A stretch of DNA of 54,265 nucleotides from Rachicladosporium sp. CCFEE 5018 (taxonomy: Eukaryota; Ascomycota; Dothideomycetes; Cladosporiales; Cladosporiaceae), in NCBI GenBank assembly GCA_002077045.2, contig KZ111156.1:183738-238002 (forward strand). The letters run 5' to 3'. Each line of letters starts with the position of its first letter. Position 1 is the stretch's first letter. The translations under genes were made by a program, and so were the position numbers. The notes under the pieces were generated by a model. It searched no databases, was not told the DNA's origin, and was given only the letters and a program-made list of their open reading frames with translations. Shown here one piece after another: positions 20,733 through 31,593 of this stretch.

Positions 20733-21193
20733 CTTCTAGCATCTGTCTCCGCCCACCCGCCAGATGACATCTCACATTAGCGTGCTACATTCCCGAGCTG
20801 TGCAGGAGCCTCGCCGAGATCCAAGCTTGTAATTGGTCAATTGGCGCGTTGATATGACCCCCTCTAAGAATTCACGTGGGTCGCCTTTCGCTTCTTGTCG
20901 TCTGATCTGTGTGGTAGCGTGGAGTTGTTACGCGGGTGTGAGTGTGCTGCAGCAGAGGTTGCACGCGCAGAGAGGGGCGTTACACGGAGAGCTCATATCC
21001 TTCTTGGGTGTAAGGGAGATTGGAAAGAAGAGTGTATTTGAGCCACTTGTTTGTGCTTTTTGCTGCTGGCTGGTGGGTGTTTTGGACTGCGTGCATATGA
21101 GCTTTAGTAAAGAGATACGTGGCAGCGTGCCGGAGGCTCTACATGCAAGCAACGTCAGCATAGTGCGAGCGCATCATTGAGAGACAAGATCCG
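20733..21193. other. Divergent intergenic region upstream of yvc1
   Basis: There are 461 bases with no recognisable gene, presumably the promoter of the TRP channel. Confidence 0.45.
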
Positions 21194-24100
21194 ATGCTAG
21201 GGATGTGGAAGAGGTCGAAAAGTGACCAGCGCGATAACCGAGAGGACGACTCCGACCAGCTCTCACCCTTTGCTGGATCACCTGAAGTCACTCGATCTCG
21301 GGTAGTAGGTGGAAAGCACGAAAATGCAGAAGAAGAGCTGAACACTCGCGGCCGCGGCCGTGGAGGCTACTTTCACACAAACCACCATGAAGAGGTAGGG
21401 GAGGATGCCGATGAAGGTGCCGACGAGGATGACGAGGATGATGATGATGAGGAGGATGGGGACGAGGACGATGGCCACACGCCACTGTTACCCATCTTCT
21501 CTGCGGCACACCTAGATCAGCTACCGCTGTACAACATTACGCATGCTATCCGCTTGCTGATCGTGCAGCGTGCCGAGACGACACTGTCGTGGGAGCAGCT
21601 GCGGAGTCCACAGATCAGCCAGTTCTTGGTAAAGCCCATTCAAGAGCAGATCAGGACAAATCAATTCAATCGGGCAACGCTATGCGCCCTCATAGCCAAC
21701 TGCTTACAGTTCCAAAAGGAAGGTCAGCTACAGCCTGGCAACGTAGGTGTTTCCAAGACTCGAGCGCTCATCAGTGAGCTACTCGCGATGAGATTGGTGA
21801 AGGAATTCACCACTCGAGAGCTCATCGATGCCCTCTCATACGACTTCGATCCACTGCAAGGTATGACAACCGCAGTTGCTGTCGGAACAGTGCCCGGCAA
21901 CAATACTCCCACAATGCGCGACGATGCCCAGGCACAGCGCGTACGTGGTCGAGGGGCCAGAGTCAGTACAATCGAATTCGCCATTCGAGCGCAGGCCAAA
22001 CGCTTCCTTGCGCATCCTCTGATTGTGCAGCATCTGGAGGCCATCTGGGCCGGCAGCATCGTCTTCCACTCCGAAGCCGACAATCTTCACCGCAAGCCTG
22101 TTCGCGAGAAGGGAGAGCGCCGTGGTAGAACTCGAGAGCTCGGCTATGGCACTACTGATCTTCACTCACCCAGCGCTCTGCCCGCTGACGCAGTGCTATC
22201 ACGAAAGTCACATGCTACACGCGCGACCAAGAAGCCCGAAGTGCAGCATGGCAGGCGCTCGGTGACACTATACGATCCGCACGACGCTTCGCTGTTCAAG
22301 CTGAGTCGTCTGCGGGTGCCTCGATACCGTCAGCTGTTCTCGACTATCTCTTTCGCCACCATGCTGTGCCTCTACATCGCTGTGCTGTACGACCGCAGCC
22401 TAATGATCACGCCCCTTGAGGTAGTGTTCTGGTTCTGGTCGATAGGCTACATGCTTGACGAAGTCATTGGCTTCACAGAGCAGGGCTTCGGTTTGTACAT
22501 CCTGAGCTTCTGGAACGCATTCGATCTAGGCATCTTACTGCTCTTCGTCGTCTACTACGTCCTGCGACTCTACGGCATACTACTGGCTGAGTCCGGCCGG
22601 CGTCAAATCGCAAACATGGCGTACGACGCGCTCGCCTCGACTGCAATCCTACTGTTTCCTCGACTGTTCAGCGTGCTTGATCACTACCGCTATTTCTCGC
22701 AACTCCTGATCGCGTTCCGCATGATGGCTCAGGACCTCGTGGCTATTCTGGTGCTGATTCTGATCTCTACGTCCGGCTTCTTCGTCGCTTTCACGCTATC
22801 ATTCTCCGACGAGCGCTCGGATAGCAATGATGTCGCTTACGCCTTATTCCAGATCCTGATGGGCTTCACGCCAGCTGCCTGGGACCGATGGTCGAGCTAT
22901 AACATACTCGGGAAAGCGATCATGGCATCTTTCCTCATCATCTGNNNNNNNNNNNNNNNNNNNNNNNNNNNNNNNNNNNNNNNNNNNNNNNNNNNNNNNN
23001 NNNNNNNNNNNNNNNNNNNNNNNNNNNNNNNNNNNNNNNNNNNNTGATGGCTCAGGACCTCGTGGCTATTCTGGTGCTGATTCTGATCTCTACGTCCGGC
23101 TTCTTCGTCGCTTTCACGCTATCATTCTCCGACGAGCGCTCGGATAGCAATGATGTCGCTTACGCCTTATTCCAGATCCTGATGGGCTTCACGCCAGCTG
23201 CCTGGGACCGATGGTCGAGCTATAACATACTCGGGAAAGCGATCATGGCATCTTTCCTCATCATCTGCCACTTCCTGATTGTGACAATCTTGATCACGGT
23301 ACTGACTAACAGCTTCATGGCCATCGTCCGCAATGCAGAAGAAGAGCATCAGTACCTTTTCGCCATCAATACTATTAGCATGGTCAAGTCGGACGCGTTG
23401 TTCAGCTACGTTGCGCCAACGAACGTCTTCGCATGGCTGCTCAGCCCGCTCAGATACATCATGCCTTTCCGCCGCTTCCTCAAACTCAACCGGACAATCA
23501 TCAAGATCACGCACTTCCCAGTCCTCTTCATTATCTTCGTCTACGAGCGCATGATCTTGGGCAATCTTGCTTTTGAGCCTACGGATCTTGTCACGAAGCC
23601 GGTTCGCAGTCAGAAGAAGCCTGTAGCATTCTCGCTCAACAAGGTGCCAGAGCTGTTCAGTCCTGGTGTCAGGCTGCGTGAGCCATCTGTCATTAGCCTG
23701 CACAAGGACCGTGCCCTCGAAGAAGTGTTCCGACGGCCCTTCAATGGCAGTACCATGCGCACAACGGATAAGGACATGGATCCCGATCGGCGCAATAGCG
23801 TGACTGTAGTCGATCGGTGGATGCAGGGCGCCGATGATGAAGGAGGCGCAAGTCCGCCTTTGGAGCAGCCGAGGAGCGTGTTGGAGAGGCTCGAGAATCG
23901 CAAGCCACGGTTTAGACGAGCACATACAGGTGGCGTGCGGTCAGGTTTGGGCAGAGATGGGTCGCTCGCCACACAAAGCATGGTCTCAGAGCCTGACATG
24001 CTATCCTTCACTGCACCGACACGCCCGAAGAGGATTGACGAAGAGGAGGAGAATCCTGGCGAGAGTATAGAGACTCTGCCGCTCGATACTGAAGCAGATG

Positions 24101-25263
24101 GCGATGATGAGTCCGATGCCGAGCATGCCACGCGAAACCTTGGCGAAAGTGCTGTCTCTGTCAGGGAGAAAGAGAACCGGACGCCAGCCGAGGATAGCGA
24201 CAGCGAGTATTTTCACACTCCGATCGCTGCCCGAAGTCCGCTTCCTACACTCTCTAGCGCTGCTCGGGCGCGACTGCAAGGCTACCCGGAGCTGGAGTCC
24301 TCGGCAACCACCCAACTTCAAACGGTCAATGCGAGGCGCGGTGCACATAGCCGCAATCAGTCAAGCGCAACAGTCATGTTCGCCCCCAAGCAAATCACAG
24401 ACGGCAGTTTGACCACTCGCCCAATCACTCGTCCCTCACGCCCCGCGACCTCCAAACGCCCGAGCAGCGGCGACACGGCTATCCCAATGTTCGCTCCGCA
24501 TATGGCTCCGTCCGGGACTCGCACTCCAAAACCAAAACCTACTCGTGCTCGTCCCATCATGCCACCCCGCCAGCAAACCGCTCCGATGGGCGTAGGTGGC
24601 CTCTCCTTCCTCGACACAGCCCGCCAACACTCCCGCATCCCCTCATTCAACGCCAGAGCTCTAGACCTCGCCTCCGAGATCGGCGACAACAAATTCGTCT
24701 CCTCGGGCAATATGATGGACCCCGGAGCCTTCGACAACATGCCTGCGTCCTTCTCGGAGCAATTCCTTCGATCTCGCGATCTCGAACGAATGCGAGAGGA
24801 GGAGCGGAGAAGATCAGAAGCGGAGGAGAAGGGGATGGTGAATCGGATCATGCTCGCACGCATGAACACGCTCGAGGAGGGATTTAAAGACATCCTCAAA
24901 GAGATCAAAGGGATCTCGAGTCAGAGAGAGAGCAAGAATGGGAGTTCAAGGCAGCAGAGTAAGGTTGAGTTTGCTATGGGAGGGGGGCCGAAGATGCATG
25001 TCCTGCGACCCAGACAGCAGGTTGAGGGGAAAGCTAAGAGTCCGAAGAAGCTGAGGAGTGGCGTTCGCGAGAAAGGTAAGAATAGGGAGGGGGAGAGGCC
25101 CGGGAGTGGTCTAAGGGACAGTGGATCTTTCGAAGCTGAAAGCCCGATCAGTGTCGTGCCTGCTGAGCAGAGGACTGTGGCTGAAGGGGATGTCAAGGGA
25201 GAGGTGGCTGGGGGCACCGAGGGAGGTGCGGCTGAGCTCGAGTCTGCGAAGAAGGAGGATTGA
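21194..25263 (+). CDS. yvc1: Vacuolar TRP-type cation channel YVC1, split by an assembly gap
   Basis: This is a Ca2+-permeable channel of the vacuolar membrane that releases stored Ca2+. An acidic N-terminal stretch is followed by the fungal YVC1 pattern IFSAAHLDQLPLYNITHAIR, a soluble domain with LIDALSYDFDPLQG, then transmembrane segments from about residue 380 to 640 (LCLYIAVLYDRSL, DLGILLLFVVYYV, ILVLILISTSGFFVAF) and the pore region ILMGFTPAAWDRW. A long charged, Ser-rich tail ends with helices likely to form a coiled coil. A 100-N run (22945-23044) interrupts it. The 223 bases before it (22722-22944) are repeated exactly after it (23045-23267). Removing one copy with the Ns gives one open frame of 1249 codons (1248 aa), so I regard the gene as intact and intronless. 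Confidence 0.93.
22722..22944. repeat. Left copy of a 223-bp duplication flanking an N gap
   Basis: This is identical to 23045-23267 and abuts the 100-N run. It is best read as the overlapping end of one contig. Confidence 0.93.
22945..23044. other. Assembly gap, 100 N
   Basis: The run is exactly 100 N, a common scaffolding placeholder of unknown true size. The flanking duplication implies a true size of zero with an overlap. Confidence 0.98.
23045..23267. repeat. Right copy of the 223-bp duplication
   Basis: This is identical to 22722-22944. Sequence after 23267 continues the channel reading frame. Confidence 0.93.
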
Positions 25264-25892
25264 GACGGGTTGGTCATTGAAGTTTCGGCGTCTGGGTGGA
25301 CTGCTGGGTCGAGCTCATGATGGCGAGGTTTGCATCTGATTTACTTGTGAGCGGGTTTCTTGGGCGTTTCAGCGTTGTAGCATCGCGTCTTTCTCTTCCA
25401 TGCAGTTCGTTCGGCATACAGCACGCAGTTCAAGCTTTTCCACAGTGGCCTGATCTATCCCTTCACGTCCGGTCTTCACCTTGAGCTGCGGCCCCAACAG
25501 CCATGCCGGATACCGCAAGCTCTCGTCTTCCAAAAGTACACAGTCCTTTAAGCCTCCCGGCGTGCACCGCAGGCGAGACGAGACATGAAGGGTGTCGATC
25601 GACATACTGCTTACAGATCAGTTTCTCACGGCCATAGCACTTCTAGCTATTTCAATGCTACGGCCGAGCAGAGATGCGCACATCCTTCGACATTGGTGAT
25701 CATTAGGCTCTCGGCACGCCAAATAAGCCTCAGAATAAGCTGTACCCCAGATCTGCATTTCGTCATGGCGGGGTCCATCGCTCCATCTGCGCGGGATTAA
25801 CATAGCACATATATTCGGCCCATGTAAGCAAGATAGCGTCCATAGTCTACCAACAGAAGTTCCCTATCTACCTCACCATCACCACCGCGACC
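25264..25892. other. Intergenic, nothing recognised
   Basis: There are 629 bases between the channel stop and the tautomerase-fold gene, with no supported frame. Confidence 0.5.
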
Positions 25893-26468
25893 ATGCCCTA
25901 CTATCACATCCACCACGCCTGCACCCTCACCGAGTCCCAAAAGTCCGACCTCGCAAACGCCATAACGACCTTGCACTCCACCTCCTTCAGCACGCCAAAA
26001 CTCTTCGTAAACGTCCGCTTCACATCTCTCAAAGACAGCACGGACTTCTACGTCGGCGGCAAGCAGAGCACCAAAACGCACATCCTGGCCCACGTCCGCA
26101 CGGGCGCCAGCCGCACGACAAAGGACTGGAATAAGCTCTGCGCTGATTTGCAGCAATGCTGGGATGAGATCGTGCCACTTCCTAAAATCAAGCGCTCCGC
26201 GCCGGACGAAGACAGAAGTCTCTACTCTATCTTTGTGCTAGGCGGGATGGCGGCTGGGAGGGAGGCGGGGTTTGCGATTCCGGCGGCGGGGGAGGATGTG
26301 CAGTGGTTGAGTGATAATATGGCGGAGTTCAAGGGTAGAGCCGCTGACGGCCAGGAGGAGTTTGGGGAGCTTGTGAAGGAGGTTGAGGGAAGGGGGTTGA
26401 TCAGTAGTAATGGGAAGGCGGCGAAGGATAAGTTTGAGGAGGCTATGGGGTGGGGGGACTCGGCTTGA
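25893..26468 (+). CDS. Tautomerase-fold protein (oxalocrotonate tautomerase / cis-CaaD type)
   Basis: This is a 191-aa protein starting MPYYHIHHACTLTESQK. In the tautomerase superfamily Pro2 becomes the catalytic N-terminal proline after Met removal. Two beta-alpha-beta units are visible: the first from the N-terminus to VNVRFTSLKDSTDFYVGGK, the second around THILAHVRTGASR and WDEIVPLP. The Arg residues in NVRF and HVRT are candidates for substrate binding. A C-terminal extension of about 80 residues (SLYSIFVLGGMAAGREAGF onward) is typical of the fungal group. Fungal members are mostly uncharacterised, so no substrate is claimed. Confidence 0.82.
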   Translation: MPYYHIHHACTLTESQKSDLANAITTLHSTSFSTPKLFVNVRFTSLKDSTDFYVGGKQSTKTHILAHVRTGASRTTKDWNKLCADLQQCWDEIVPLPKIKRSAPDEDRSLYSIFVLGGMAAGREAGFAIPAAGEDVQWLSDNMAEFKGRAADGQEEFGELVKEVEGRGLISSNGKAAKDKFEEAMGWGDSA

Positions 26469-26565
26469 AGATTTGTCGTGCTTAATGGCGAAGTGACAGA
26501 TCATGATGTACAAATCGCTATGTTAACGCCGGGTAACTCAAACAAAGGTATCGCATCAGACAGAC

Positions 26566-27312
26566 TCATCCACTCCCAACACACCTCCCCCAAGCCGGCA
26601 GCCCACACCCCATTCCCACAAGCAAATACATAACAAACACCGCCACCACCCCAAGTAGCACCATCAACTTCACATTCTTCCACCAGAAATGCCGCTTCAG
26701 CGCTTTACTCCTCATCCTAAAATCCCTCGCGCTGCCCCCCAACCGATCAGTCTTGTCAACCAGCAAATCGATCCTCTCCCCGCGTTCCAACACCCGCTCG
26801 ATGTTCTCTGTCATGATGCCTCGCACGTTGTCGATCTCGCTCTGTACGTTCGCGAAAGCGTCTTCTTGGCCGGCCTTGGTGGTGCCGTATTCCACCATGA
26901 GCTGTTTGAGGACCGTGTTGAAGGCTGCTGCGCCGTAGGCTGGAAGGGTGGCGAACTTCGTGGTGGAGGGGGAGTATTGCTTGAGGAAGCGTTTCTTGAT
27001 CTCGACTAGGAAGCCAAACGGTACTCGTCGCCCCAAGTCCGCTTTCGCGACGACCATATACGTCAGCCCCGCTCCACTCAGCCCGTCGGCTGACGAGGAA
27101 GAGGTCTCGGCATCGGAAATATAGTGGATCAAGTTTGCGCCGTGGGTGTATGTGAGTTTCTGCGCGGAGTCGTGGGAGATTTTGGGGAGGATGACGGAGG
27201 CGAGGCTGCTGGCGCCCGAGGCGGCGGAGGTGGTGTGTTCGGTGAGGATTGTGTTGTGATGGGCTATGCAGGCGTAGAGGAGAGGGGTGGCGGGGGTGGA
27301 GGAGGAGGCCAT
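26566..27312 (-). CDS. Longin-type R-SNARE (VAMP7/Nyv1-like)
   Basis: This is a membrane-fusion protein of the endosome-vacuole route, 248 aa. I chose ATG 27310-27312, giving MASSSTPATPLLYACIAHH. An N-terminal longin domain includes KLTYTHGANLIHYI, GLTYMVVAKADLGRRVPFGFL and the helix after it. The SNARE helix runs from about DAFANVQSEIDNVRGIMTEN, with the zero-layer Arg in NVRG, through LVDKTDRLGGSARDF. A Trp-containing juxtamembrane segment and one C-terminal transmembrane helix (LMVLLGVVAVFVMYLLVGMG) follow. The 30-residue extension upstream is less likely, because longin domains begin close to the start. The domain order makes the family call strong; VAMP7 versus Nyv1 identity is inferred. 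Confidence 0.9.
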   Translation of the reverse strand: MASSSTPATPLLYACIAHHNTILTEHTTSAASGASSLASVILPKISHDSAQKLTYTHGANLIHYISDAETSSSSADGLSGAGLTYMVVAKADLGRRVPFGFLVEIKKRFLKQYSPSTTKFATLPAYGAAAFNTVLKQLMVEYGTTKAGQEDAFANVQSEIDNVRGIMTENIERVLERGERIDLLVDKTDRLGGSARDFRMRSKALKRHFWWKNVKLMVLLGVVAVFVMYLLVGMGCGLPAWGRCVGSG

Positions 27313-27699
27313 GATGGTGGTGGTGGTGGGGAACCGTCGCTGCTGGGCGGTGATGTGGAGGGGTGGTGAAGCTCGCGCCTGGACTTGGCATGAATGCGAC
27401 ACGATGGAGGGCGATGATGTAAGCTCTCGCTCGGCATGGATGAGCCGGGCGGTACTGGCCGCGGGGGGTATTTAGCGTGAATCTAACCCGCATTTTACCC
27501 CACAAGGATCCACGTCCTCGGTCACAGTGCATGAGAGCTGTCTTGGGTCTTCATGATTCAGGTAGATATTTGAGGTATCTTCAGGCCGGTCCTGGACGTG
27601 CAATCATCATTAACAAGTGATCTGAGTCCTTTCCCCCATTTCGAGTCTACGATCTCTCATTCCGCTTTCAAGACTACATTGTCATCAGCAGTGATCAGC
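27313..27699. other. Divergent intergenic region
   Basis: There are 387 bases between the SNARE start and the microprotein start, with short GGT/GGA-rich runs near 27.3 kb and no other gene evident. Confidence 0.4.
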
Positions 27700-27904
27700 A
27701 TGGCGTACCCAGGGTATGGCTCCTGGTCGTCTGAACCAATAAGCTGTTTCTGACCCAAGCAGCGGCCGCAATGGCATCTTCTTCTCGATCGCCGCAGCTG
27801 GAAGTGCGTTCCTAGCCCTAGCATACAGTCGCTCGCAGAACGGCAAGCTGAACACACCCGGATCCTTCCACGTCAAACCGGAGCGAAGTGGTGAGTCAGC
27901 CTGA
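27700..27904 (+). CDS. Small single-pass membrane protein (51 aa, two exons)
   Basis: This gene is too short to stand out as an open frame. Exon 1 (27700-27713) encodes MAYP and two bases. A 49-base intron (27714-27762, GTATGG donor, CTGAC branch, GCAG acceptor) joins it in phase to exon 2 (27763-27904). The product has GGRNGIFFSIAAAGSAF followed by LALAYSRSQ, forming one hydrophobic helix, then NTPGSFHVKPERSG. The pattern resembles small fungal organelle-membrane proteins. A GTGAGT at 27891 could be a further donor, with acceptor CTAG at 27932-27935, giving a longer C-terminus. No function is assigned. Confidence 0.6.
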
Positions 27905-28891
27905 AGACTGATGGCCGTGATCAATAACACACTAGCGATAGTGCTGACTCCTGGTCGAAGGTGGTGGAATATGAATGCGGCCATGTGGCAAACATCGGGC
28001 GGCAACCTCTGGCGAATTGCATGGGAGGAGAGTAGTGCCTGAAACATGAGATTTGCATTGGGACGTTGCGGCACTCAGGTTGTAGCAATGGAGAACATGG
28101 AATCAGGAGACAAAGGACATGAACAGGATATGTAAGAGTATCAGGGTACTTGCCTGCCCATAAAGTGGTAGCATCGATATTGTGCCTCCGTGCACTGCAT
28201 AGGGATCGGATTTGCAGAGGAGGGATACACTGCCTCACAGGGTTCATCTCACCCAAGCGTTGGACAATTCGGAGTTCGCGCCTGCGTGATATAGAATGGA
28301 TCCTCCGGACGATCAGGCATGGCTATGGTAACGATAGACACGGTCGAAAGAAAGACCGAATGCTCGAAGAGGGACCTAATGCAACATGCATCCCACCATG
28401 CTTAGTCAGCACTCCCCAATGCCCCCACGCCGCAACCATCAATACATTTGGCACTGCGACTTGCGATTTTCCGCCGTCGTATATGTCTCGTGCCTCTGCA
28501 CACGAGTGGCCTGCACGCTATTCTGTCAGTCAGACAGCGGTCGAGCTCAGAGCGAACAGATCCACGGATCGGAGATAGTACACGCTCGTACCCAAGCGCG
28601 TATCAGCCCCAGAAATGATCTACCACGCCGCCCCTCAATCCATCGCTCGACAGCTGCATTAGGTAGGTCGTTGCTCGGACTATACCTCACTACTGCGCGA
28701 CTCTCTCTCACATCTTTGCTCATTCCTCTTCTTCATTGCGTATCAAGTGTACTCTCAAAGGCTTCATGCTATTTCTGTCCATTGGTACGGTCGAGTAGAA
28801 AGCAGCATAAGAAAGTGGGCTATCTTACTGAGTGTTATACAAGCAGTAGTCCCTTCCATATCATTGATCACCCAGTGCTTAAATTTTGATC
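27905..28891. other. Gene-free stretch before the amidohydrolase
   Basis: There are 987 bases with only overlapping chance frames. A possible extra exon of the small membrane protein would fall at 27936 to about 28040. Confidence 0.45.
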
Positions 28892-30309
28892 ATGAGCCAA
28901 AGCATAGAGTCTGGCTGGACTCGTATCGAGGCTTCCACACCACTTCCTGTCCGGAATGCCAAGGATGTCTATAAGGCCACAGAATACATCGTCACCGCGG
29001 ACCTCCTTATACCTGGCCGTGGCAAACCACTCGAGAACACTGGGATCCATATCTCTGGCAGCAAGATCGTCTCTGTTGGCCCCTCCGCCGCTTTGCTTGC
29101 AGAGTCGCCAGACGCTTCAACCACCCATGTCAAGGTCCTGATGCCGGGCATGTGGGACTGTCACGTCCACCTCCTCGGCGTGCACAAGGTTTCGGGCGAT
29201 GCTTTCATCGACGCCTACAAGAACCAAGTCCTCTCTGGCGCTCGCTCGGCGCGTGATGTGATGCTCCTCCTAGACGCAGGCTTCACATCTGTCCGCGAAA
29301 TGGCCGGATGGGGATTGCAGCTCGATCGTGCCATACAAGAAGGTTCGCTCGTAGGACCAAAGATATATAGCTCGAACTGTATCATCAGCCCTACAGGTGG
29401 GCACGCCGATCTGCAAGATCTGCCTGTCCCGTGGATGCAAGACATGTGCTCGCATGGTGCACCATTCCTGACCGCGGATGGACCGGATGAGTGCATGAAA
29501 GCTGTTCGCCTCCAACTGAGAGCAGGCGCAGACGTGATCAAGGTATGTCTCTCCACGGCCCCGTAGCCAGCCAACATGATAGCACGGCTTTGCTTACCCA
29601 TCCTCAGATCTGCGGCAGCGGCGGCGTCGGCTCCGAACGCGACAACCCCATCGACCGCCAATTCGTCGACGCCGAGCTTAAAGCCATAGTCGAAGTAGCA
29701 GCCCAAGCCCAACGCCTAGTAGGCGCACACTGCCACGGCAAAGCCGGGATCGTAGCCGCTCTCCACGCCGGCGTGAAAACGATAGAACACGGCTCTTACC
29801 TCGACGCCGAGGCCGCTGAGCTCATGAAATCGAAAGGCGCCGTCTTAGTAGCGACGAGGTTAATAGTCGAGAATGCACTGAAGTTGAAGGACTTTCTGAG
29901 TCCGTCGGGCTATGCGAAGATCGAGGCTGTGGCGAAGGCGCAGTGGAACGCCATGCAAATCGCCATTAAGAAGGGAGTCACAATCGCCATCGGCACTGAC
30001 ACCGGCGTGAGTATGCCTAACAGTATCGCCACGCAGGGTCTGAATGGGAAGGAGCTGTACTATCACGTCAAAGCGGGTATGAGCGAGCTGCAAGCCATCG
30101 AGTCCGCGACAGCGAATGGGCCTTTGACTTTAGGACGTAGGGCGCCGAAGGCAGGGCAGTTAAGAGAGGGATTTGATGCGGATTTCATTGCGTTGGATGC
30201 GAATCCGCTGGAGGACATCAAGCTGCTGATTGGAGGGAAGCATGTCACGCATGTGTGGAGGCAGGGCGTGGCGTACAAGTGGCCGGGGCATGCTGTGAAT
30301 ATTATATAG
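28892..30309 (+). CDS. Metal-dependent amidohydrolase (imidazolonepropionase-like)
   Basis: This hydrolase of the amidohydrolase superfamily is 450 aa. Exon 1 is 28892-29542, the intron is 29543-29607 and exon 2 is 29608-30309. Metal ligands are visible in order: H91 and H93 (CHVHL), K217 at the exon junction (DVIK, likely carboxylated), H258/H260 (AHCHG), H278 (EHGSY) and D348 (GTDTG). An N-terminal beta-sandwich segment (YIVTADLLIPGRGKPLENT) and a C-terminal one (LREGFDADFIALDANPLED) frame the barrel. No signal peptide is seen, so it is probably cytosolic. The family includes prolidases, ochratoxin-type amidases and related enzymes; the substrate is unknown. The ATG at 28892 is used because the upstream codon in frame is TTG. 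Confidence 0.9.
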
Positions 30310-30534
30310 AGTGTGTAGAATGGGTATACACACTTTCGAATCAATGTCATCGTGCACTGACTCCGCCTCTTGCGGGCTCTTAGACGACTTGCCGTGTACT
30401 CACGACTCCTCCACTTACACTCCTGGCACTTCACCCACGTTCGCCCATGGCGCTTGCTCGATGACTCGAGCACCTTCAGCGCCTTTAGGGCTGCTCGAGA
30501 ACCCTCCACCAGGAAGATCCTTCTCTACTGCAAG

Positions 30535-31593
30535 TCACACCTTAGCGCTAACCTTCGTGCCGCTCAGACTCAGTATCGCAGTGTACATAGCCCGTCCAGA
30601 CCCGGAGTTCCTACTTAAGTTGTTAGCAAAGCCTCTCACGTCTCCAAGAACGGGATCAACATACGCATGGAACACAGCATGATCCCCATTAATCGCCACA
30701 TCGATACCCCCGGGTGCCGTCAACCCCAGTGTCCCCGTTTCGAACAACGGTCCATACTTCGTGTACGGCCCAGTAATCTTGTCCGAGATAGCATAGCTCA
30801 CATCGTATTTGGGCATTGCATAGCACTGGCTGCTGAAGAAGAGCACGTACTTCCCGCCTAGATACGTCAGCGAGGGAGCTTCGACGTATGGTCCGTCCGC
30901 CGGGCCGTTGGTCAGGATCTGGATCGGCGAGCCGATGAGTTCCCGACCGTTTTTAACGTTGACTTGTTGAAGGAGTAAAGGGGTCGGGACGATGGGTTCG
31001 ACGGTATTCCCGCACTCGCCGCCGTGGCCGATGCTGTTGCCGTCGACTTTGTAGACTACGTAGCGCTTATTTGGGCCTGCGTCTAGAAAGCCAGCAGGGT
31101 CAATGGCGCCGCCTTGAGCTTGCGGGCAGATCCAGGGGGAGTTCGAAGTGTCGACATAGGGGCCCTCAACGTTCTTGCTCGTGGCGTAGCCAAGGCAGTG
31201 TGTGGCGGGTTTGGTTGCGAGGGATGCGCAGTAGTACATTATGAAGCTGCCGTCCGGGAGTTGCGTGACGTCCGGGGCCCAGATCTTTGGCGCAGTGGCG
31301 TGTACCCAGGGCGCGAGTTTCAGCATTGCGTCTTTGGTGCCTCGGAAGGTCCAGGACTTGAAGTCAGGGGTGTAGGCCATCTGAACGTGTATTTTCTGAT
31401 TATTGACTATACCATTCGTAGAGAAAGCGTGCCAGCCGTCGCCTGTTCGAATGACGCCGGGATCTGGGAAGTTCTGTCCGTTCATGACAGGAGCGAGGTT
31501 ACTTCGTCTGCGGACATTGGCTGAGGCAGTAGCGCCGAGGAGGGCGGCTGCTGCAAGGGCAGCAGCGCAGAGATTTCGTATTGACCGGGCCAT
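30535..31593 (-). CDS. Secreted glycoside hydrolase family 43
   Basis: This is a predicted extracellular arabinofuranosidase/xylosidase-type enzyme of 352 aa in a single exon. A signal peptide is clear: MARSIRNLC, then an Ala/Leu-rich core ending near ATASA, then RRR. The five-bladed propeller residues are D44 in NFPDPGVI (general base), D165 in AIDPAGF (pKa modulator) and E238 in YVEAPSL (general acid). KIWAPDVTQLPDGSF and YYCAS also fit the family. It ends without a carbohydrate-binding module. Its class of substrate is normally controlled by XlnR, which is encoded about 20 kb away. The exact activity cannot be read from sequence. Confidence 0.9.
   Translation of the reverse strand: MARSIRNLCAAALAAAALLGATASANVRRRSNLAPVMNGQNFPDPGVIRTGDGWHAFSTNGIVNNQKIHVQMAYTPDFKSWTFRGTKDAMLKLAPWVHATAPKIWAPDVTQLPDGSFIMYYCASLATKPATHCLGYATSKNVEGPYVDTSNSPWICPQAQGGAIDPAGFLDAGPNKRYVVYKVDGNSIGHGGECGNTVEPIVPTPLLLQQVNVKNGRELIGSPIQILTNGPADGPYVEAPSLTYLGGKYVLFFSSQCYAMPKYDVSYAISDKITGPYTKYGPLFETGTLGLTAPGGIDVAINGDHAVFHAYVDPVLGDVRGFANNLSRNSGSGRAMYTAILSLSGTKVSAKV

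Noticed and set aside
21410..21475. GAT/GAG-rich microsatellite as a non-coding repeat
   Set aside because: It encodes the acidic N-terminal stretch of the YVC1 protein in frame, a common feature of such proteins.
22722..23267. True tandem duplication of pore helices in yvc1
   Set aside because: Copies are exactly identical and abut a 100-N placeholder; collapsing them restores the normal family layout.
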